A stretch of DNA of 38,457 nucleotides from Chromatiales bacterium USCg_Taylor (lineage in GTDB: Bacteria; Pseudomonadota; Gammaproteobacteria; JACCXJ01), in contig MUGK01000047.1 of NCBI GenBank assembly GCA_002007425.1, forward strand, positions 1-38,457, read 5' to 3'. Position 1 is the first letter of the stretch; every line of letters starts with the position of its first letter. Shown here piece after piece: positions 34,756 through 38,457 of this stretch. The position numbers and the translations under genes are program-made. A model generated the notes under the pieces. That model did not search any database. It had not been told where the DNA came from and saw only the letters and a program-made list of their open reading frames with translations.

Positions 34756-37700
34756 TCACGATAGTTGGGTATGCTTAGGGAGCTTCATATAGTATTTATT
34801 TAGGCTCGTATTATAGGCAGCTGCGTCCGGGAACCTTGAAGCCGCGTGGATTTTTGAATCGACCATCGACAACACAACTCCATTAACGCGGCCTCCGGCG
34901 CTGGCGATCATCTTTATTCCATACTTAACGATTTCTCGGCGTGTCGAGGCCCATTTCGCGATGTACACGGTGGTATCAACTTTTGTTGCAAGAACGCGTG
35001 AATCCGTGACGGCCATCACCGGCGGCGAATCTAGGATTACTAAATCGAATCTGTTTGCCAACTGGTCGAGTAGCACGTCCAACCGCTCGGAATTGATATA
35101 GTAATTCGGGTTCGTGACAGGGCGTCCGGCGCATATCACACGCGCGCCAGATGCTTCGTCTGTTCGGATTGCGTCGTCAAGAGATACCTCGTCGTCCAAG
35201 ATCTCGATAAGGCCCGGTTCGCGTTTGATGCCTAAGGTGCTGTGAATTCTCGGAGTTCTAAGATCGGCGTCCACAATAAGTACCTGTTGCCCAGTGAGGG
35301 CCCAAAGTCTCGCTAAGCACAAAGCTATCGTTGTCTTACCTTCCAGTGGCAACGACGAAGCGATAAGAACGGTTCTTGGCGGCGCGCCCACCGTACTGAA
35401 ACGAATACTCGTGTAAAGCGCGTGGAACGACTCGGTGATTGCCGATCGGGGCTGATTGAGAATATATGATTCTAGTTTTTTTCCAATACTGCCAAGTCCA
35501 CCGAACTTGGGGATCGAACCAAGACCTGGAAATCCGGTGGCACGTTCAATCTGTTCGCTACTCCGAAAGCCTGGGTCCAACTCCTCGATGACGTATATAA
35601 CAGTGAACGCGATAAACAGCGAAACGACGAAGGCCAGAGCAAGGATTATTTTTTTTCTCGGATAAGTCGGTTTGTTGGGCACATCTGCATAAGAGATGAC
35701 ATGCGCATCAGCCTGCCGTGCCCCAAGATATTCTTGCGAATTCGATTCCTTTGTGCGCGTCAAAAAGGTCGCTAAGAGCACCTTATTCGCATCGGCTTCC
35801 CCTTGCAATGCTCGTAATTGAACATCGCTTTCGTTGGACTTACCCACCTGCTTCTCAAGCTCTCTTAGTCGTGACTGAAACGCATATTCGCGCGCGCTGG
35901 CAATATCAGCCTCGTGCTGCAACCCTCTAGAAATCTTACCGATTTCCGCGTTTATCTTGGTTTGTAAATCGCGCTTTTCAGCTTGTAGCTGCAGCATGGT
36001 GGGATGTTTTTCCCCGAGATCCTCGGAAAGCTCGGCAGACTTGCGCACTAGCTCTGCTTCTTGTCCTCTGAGCCCCTGGATCAAACCAGATCCGAGTACT
36101 TCTGAAATAGAATCGGCGCTACCGTCCGCTGCAGTTGACCCTCGTCTTTGGTCTCTGAGGCGGGCCTGCGCCGCCGCTCTCTCCGCTCGTGCCTGGACTA
36201 ACTGTGTGTTTAATTCAGAGATCTCCTGCGCCACCAAGGTCCCGTCCCGGCCTTGGATTAAACCGGACTCCCGGCGGTACTTTTCGACTGCCTTCTCGGA
36301 GTCCTCAACTTGCTTACGTACTGCGGCGATGCGCTCGTCCAGCCATTCGGTCGTTTGTCGGGCCGCCCCGAGCTTGTTTTCGATCCGCGCCCCAATATAA
36401 AGGTCGGCAACAACGTTGGCTATATTGGAAGCCTTTTCGGCGCCCTCTGACGCAAATGCCACAGTGATTACCCGCGATCGCCCCTTCGGAGCGACGCTAA
36501 GTTGTCCTAGAAAGGTATCCACGACCGCTGCTCGCTCACGCGCTTGACGCTGCGCATCGGACTCCGCCCCTTCTTCCGTAGAGCCAAACATTTCTGTTAC
36601 CGTTTGCTTCAGTTGCTCGATAACGGCGGCGAACTCTGTTTTCGGTTGCAATTCGGCGTTAAATTCTGGATCTTGCTCTAGTTTCAGCCGATCCACCACT
36701 TTGCCTACCATGCTACGTCCGAGAAGGACTTCAATTTCGCTGGCAATAGTCTCGGAATCCATAGGCAGATTCGGCATCACTTCCGGTAGCCCGATGTTCA
36801 CGCGTTCCTGGCCGTCAACCATGATCGATGCTTCAGCCTCGTATCGTGGAGTCAACATGAATAAAACCACGGTCGTTAAGGCCAATAATGTACCTACGAC
36901 ACCCATCAGTATCCATTTTCGCTGCAATAGCGTGGAGAAAAAGTCTGCTAACGGCATTGACGAGCCTGCGCTAACTAGTGGCTCACCAGATATCGCTTCA
37001 TGGGGCATCATCAAGGGCCGCCCGGTGTTTTTCACTAATGATGATCCGGGATCGTTTACGGTAGTGATACTGCTCATGTCTTTAGCTTCGCGCCGGCGCT
37101 TCACGTGTAGCTCGCCGCTCTTGACCCGCTGGCGGCGCCAGCCCGAAATTTTTGCAGTGGAAATGCCTTCCCGATCGAAGATCTCCAAGATTTTAGTAAC
37201 GTTATTGCAACGCCCTACCTGCTTAAGAATCCGGCGTTCACGATCGGCGTCGAAATAGCGTAGCTCGTGTTCCCCCTCCGGCGCGCTATCGTCTTTCGGG
37301 AAATCTTCTATTGAGTCTCCAATGGCTTGGAGCAGGGAATGCAGTTCGTTAGCCTCTGGTCTTACAGCTTGGCGCCGGATACGCTCTATTGTTTCGCCAA
37401 GAGAGCGGAGTAGGGAACGAGATGCCATAGCCACGGGCGCATTGTCCGGTTGCGGCGTATGCTCTATTGATTCGGTCACGAAGGCATCCGTGATCTCATG
37501 CATAAACGCATCTATGATCGAACTCTTTGAACCAAGCTCTTTAGCTCTGCCATGCCGGCGCCGCCAGCGCCCGACTTGTACAGGTAAAACACCTTCTTTA
37601 TCCAGTATTTCCACGATCTGGCTCGCATTCGTGCAGCCCTCAATCTCCACCAGGACACGGTGTTCGTTATTCAGGTTGGAAGAGGGCAGTTCGTGTTCGT

Positions 37701-37935
37701 CGGGGTCTTTATTCTCTGGAGTGCCATCCTCTTGCGGAAAATCTTCGATTGATTCTGTAAGAGATCGGCACAGGGAACGAAGCTCCTCAGCCTCACGTGT
37801 GTTATCGCCCTGCGGGATCCGTGCTATTGATTTGATAACGGCTCGGAGTAGGGAACGGTGTTCCTTTGCCTTTGGCATGTCATCTTCCTGCAAACTCTGT
37901 CCTGTTGATTTCGTCATAACTGCCTCTATTCTCAA
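34756..37935 (-). CDS. Polysaccharide co-polymerase / BY-family tyrosine kinase (Wzc-like) with a duplicated HTH-repeat N-terminus
   Basis: Controls chain length and export of an exopolysaccharide. From about residue 328 it is a standard Wzc protein: Wzz domain (PLADFFSTLLQRKW), helix 1 (342-361), long coiled coils (QTTEWLDERIAAVRKQVED), helix 2 (ILALAFVVSLFIAFTVIYVI), then the kinase with Walker A SSLPLEGKTT (Lys867), Walker A' LIVDADLRTP (Asp889, Asp891) and Walker B VILDSPP (Asp969). Only three tyrosines (1041, 1048, 1049) form the C-terminal cluster. Residues 1-327 are extra. They form two units, each of two or three short repeats (RSLLRA-x-x-x-SI-x-x-x-PQ-x-D type) followed by a helix-turn-helix-like block (90-137 and 230-283) ending GRWRRRHGR or SGWRRQRVKSGEL, like the N-terminal HTH of IS3-type transposases. 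The start at 37935 is an ATG; a later start near 287 (MSSITTV) would give a normal-sized kinase. Confidence 0.9.
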   Translation of the reverse strand: MRIEAVMTKSTGQSLQEDDMPKAKEHRSLLRAVIKSIARIPQGDNTREAEELRSLCRSLTESIEDFPQEDGTPENKDPDEHELPSSNLNNEHRVLVEIEGCTNASQIVEILDKEGVLPVQVGRWRRRHGRAKELGSKSSIIDAFMHEITDAFVTESIEHTPQPDNAPVAMASRSLLRSLGETIERIRRQAVRPEANELHSLLQAIGDSIEDFPKDDSAPEGEHELRYFDADRERRILKQVGRCNNVTKILEIFDREGISTAKISGWRRQRVKSGELHVKRRREAKDMSSITTVNDPGSSLVKNTGRPLMMPHEAISGEPLVSAGSSMPLADFFSTLLQRKWILMGVVGTLLALTTVVLFMLTPRYEAEASIMVDGQERVNIGLPEVMPNLPMDSETIASEIEVLLGRSMVGKVVDRLKLEQDPEFNAELQPKTEFAAVIEQLKQTVTEMFGSTEEGAESDAQRQARERAAVVDTFLGQLSVAPKGRSRVITVAFASEGAEKASNIANVVADLYIGARIENKLGAARQTTEWLDERIAAVRKQVEDSEKAVEKYRRESGLIQGRDGTLVAQEISELNTQLVQARAERAAAQARLRDQRRGSTAADGSADSISEVLGSGLIQGLRGQEAELVRKSAELSEDLGEKHPTMLQLQAEKRDLQTKINAEIGKISRGLQHEADIASAREYAFQSRLRELEKQVGKSNESDVQLRALQGEADANKVLLATFLTRTKESNSQEYLGARQADAHVISYADVPNKPTYPRKKIILALAFVVSLFIAFTVIYVIEELDPGFRSSEQIERATGFPGLGSIPKFGGLGSIGKKLESYILNQPRSAITESFHALYTSIRFSTVGAPPRTVLIASSLPLEGKTTIALCLARLWALTGQQVLIVDADLRTPRIHSTLGIKREPGLIEILDDEVSLDDAIRTDEASGARVICAGRPVTNPNYYINSERLDVLLDQLANRFDLVILDSPPVMAVTDSRVLATKVDTTVYIAKWASTRREIVKYGIKMIASAGGRVNGVVLSMVDSKIHAASRFPDAAAYNTSLNKYYMKLPKHTQLS
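37087..37248 (-). other. Transposase-like HTH module 2 within the BY-kinase
   Basis: Residues 230-283 of the kinase: RERRILKQVGRCNNVTKILE followed by DREGISTAKISGWRRQR and KSGEL. The order (helix, C-x-x-x-x-x-I-x-x-x-L/F-x-REG, S/A-x-I-x-x-WRRQR, x-GEL) is that of the N-terminal HTH of IS3-family transposase subunits. Paralogous to module 1. Confidence 0.6.
37525..37668 (-). other. Transposase-like HTH module 1 within the BY-kinase
   Basis: Residues 90-137: EHRVLVEIEGCTNASQIVEI followed by DKEGVLPVQVGRWRRRHGR and AKELG. Aligns with module 2 without gaps over about 45 residues (E/R-R-x-L-x-x-x-x-x-C-x-N, DxEG, WRRxR). More diverged from the transposase pattern than module 2. Confidence 0.55.
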
Positions 37936-38457
37936 ACTTTAGTGATAGCTTTTTCGAGTGTCGCTAAATTGACAAAGACCAAGAATGACCTACTCCAATG
38001 CTATCCGGCTGCTACTATAACCAATTCAATCTGAGGGCCTTGCTTCTTTGGCCATCATCAATTACCTCTAGCGCGTACCCGGATTGAACGCCATCGTAAT
38101 ACCCTAAGTCTACGATTCATATGATTCGATCCGTTTGGGGACGCCACAACGAATGGCAAGGGAAAAGACTGCAGACTGCTGTGCGGGTGCGTTTGTACCT
38201 TCCATGTTCTTACCATGTCCATGCGCGGCGCTGACGGCCGTTTCTCAATAATGCGGAGCGAAATAATAAACCCTCTTGCCCGCGTTCCAAGGACAGCAGA
38301 TGCACTATCCCAGGCACTAACCATACTAGAGCCTGATCGGGTTCAAATGTCAATAGTGGACAGTATTTTCTAATCTTAAAATGAGCCTGAAAAGGGTAAT
38401 AGAGTCCCCCTTAGAGAGAAGGACTCCTGGACCTCAGGGGATGCCTGGGGGCGTTGT
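37936..38457. other. Upstream region of the polysaccharide operon
   Basis: About 520 bp of AT-richer sequence with no convincing gene; a small minus-strand frame at 38058-38324 lacks any recognisable motif. The promoter of the kinase operon should lie here, but no clear -35/-10 pair, operator or riboswitch could be fixed by eye. Confidence 0.4.

Noticed and set aside
38058-38324. 88-codon minus-strand frame at the window end
   Set aside because: Low-complexity Arg/Ser-rich translation without family pattern; better read as intergenic.
1-38457. CRISPR array or tRNA/rRNA gene
   Set aside because: No regularly spaced repeats and no recognisable tRNA T-loop/acceptor or rRNA segment was seen by eye.

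Overview
The window reads as a piece of a GC-rich gammaproteobacterial chromosome. The evidence is a housekeeping block (polA convergent with a metal-efflux operon and divergent from a LOG-family gene, then a DUF2782 gene and proA-nadD-rsfS-rlmH-maf), an order typical of Gammaproteobacteria such as purple sulfur, nitrifying and related lineages. I cannot name a genus.

Layout. (1) 0.1-2.6 kb, minus strand: a lysylphosphatidylglycerol-synthase-type membrane protein followed by an ammonium transporter. (2) 2.6-9.7 kb: an accessory island bounded by two 200-bp direct repeats about 93% identical. Each repeat holds the 5' end of the membrane-protein gene, the intergenic gap, and the 5' end of the polysaccharide gene at 9598. 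The left copy also carries a 147-bp palindromic insertion. Inside the island are a possible REP-associated-transposase remnant, a SPARTA defence operon (TIR-APAZ plus short prokaryotic Argonaute, the Argonaute frameshifted), a decayed DUF2283 gene, an intact IS10-like IS4-family element with target duplication, and a frameshifted FAD amine oxidase. (3) 9.6-14.4 kb: a surface-sugar operon (GT-B-like protein, SpsF-like cytidylyltransferase, split transketolase, class III aminotransferase with an internal deletion). (4) 14.5-25.3 kb: a metal-efflux region. It has an OmpR-type regulator, a sensor kinase that has lost its core, a CmoA-like methyltransferase, an ICMT-type methyltransferase, a truncated tolC, an MFS pump, a second full tolC, an adaptor and a 1029-residue RND pump. 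Near-identical 24-bp palindromes precede the two transcription units. (5) 25.3-32.6 kb: housekeeping genes; polA carries an internal deletion and the LOG gene an in-frame stop. (6) 32.6-38.5 kb, minus strand and visibly more AT-rich: a polysaccharide cluster with a BY-kinase/Wzz protein, a glycosyltransferase and a histidine-rich membrane oxygenase.

Two items stand out. The first is the SPARTA operon in its repeat-bounded island. The second is the 1059-residue polysaccharide co-polymerase/tyrosine kinase, whose roughly 330-residue cytoplasmic N-terminus is a duplicated unit of short repeats plus a transposase-like helix-turn-helix; I know of no described protein with this architecture.

An unusual share of the genes are broken (Argonaute, DUF2283, amine oxidase, aminotransferase, sensor kinase, first tolC, polA, LOG). 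Either the genome is eroding or the assembly has indel errors; the sequence alone cannot decide. No rRNA, tRNA or CRISPR array was seen.
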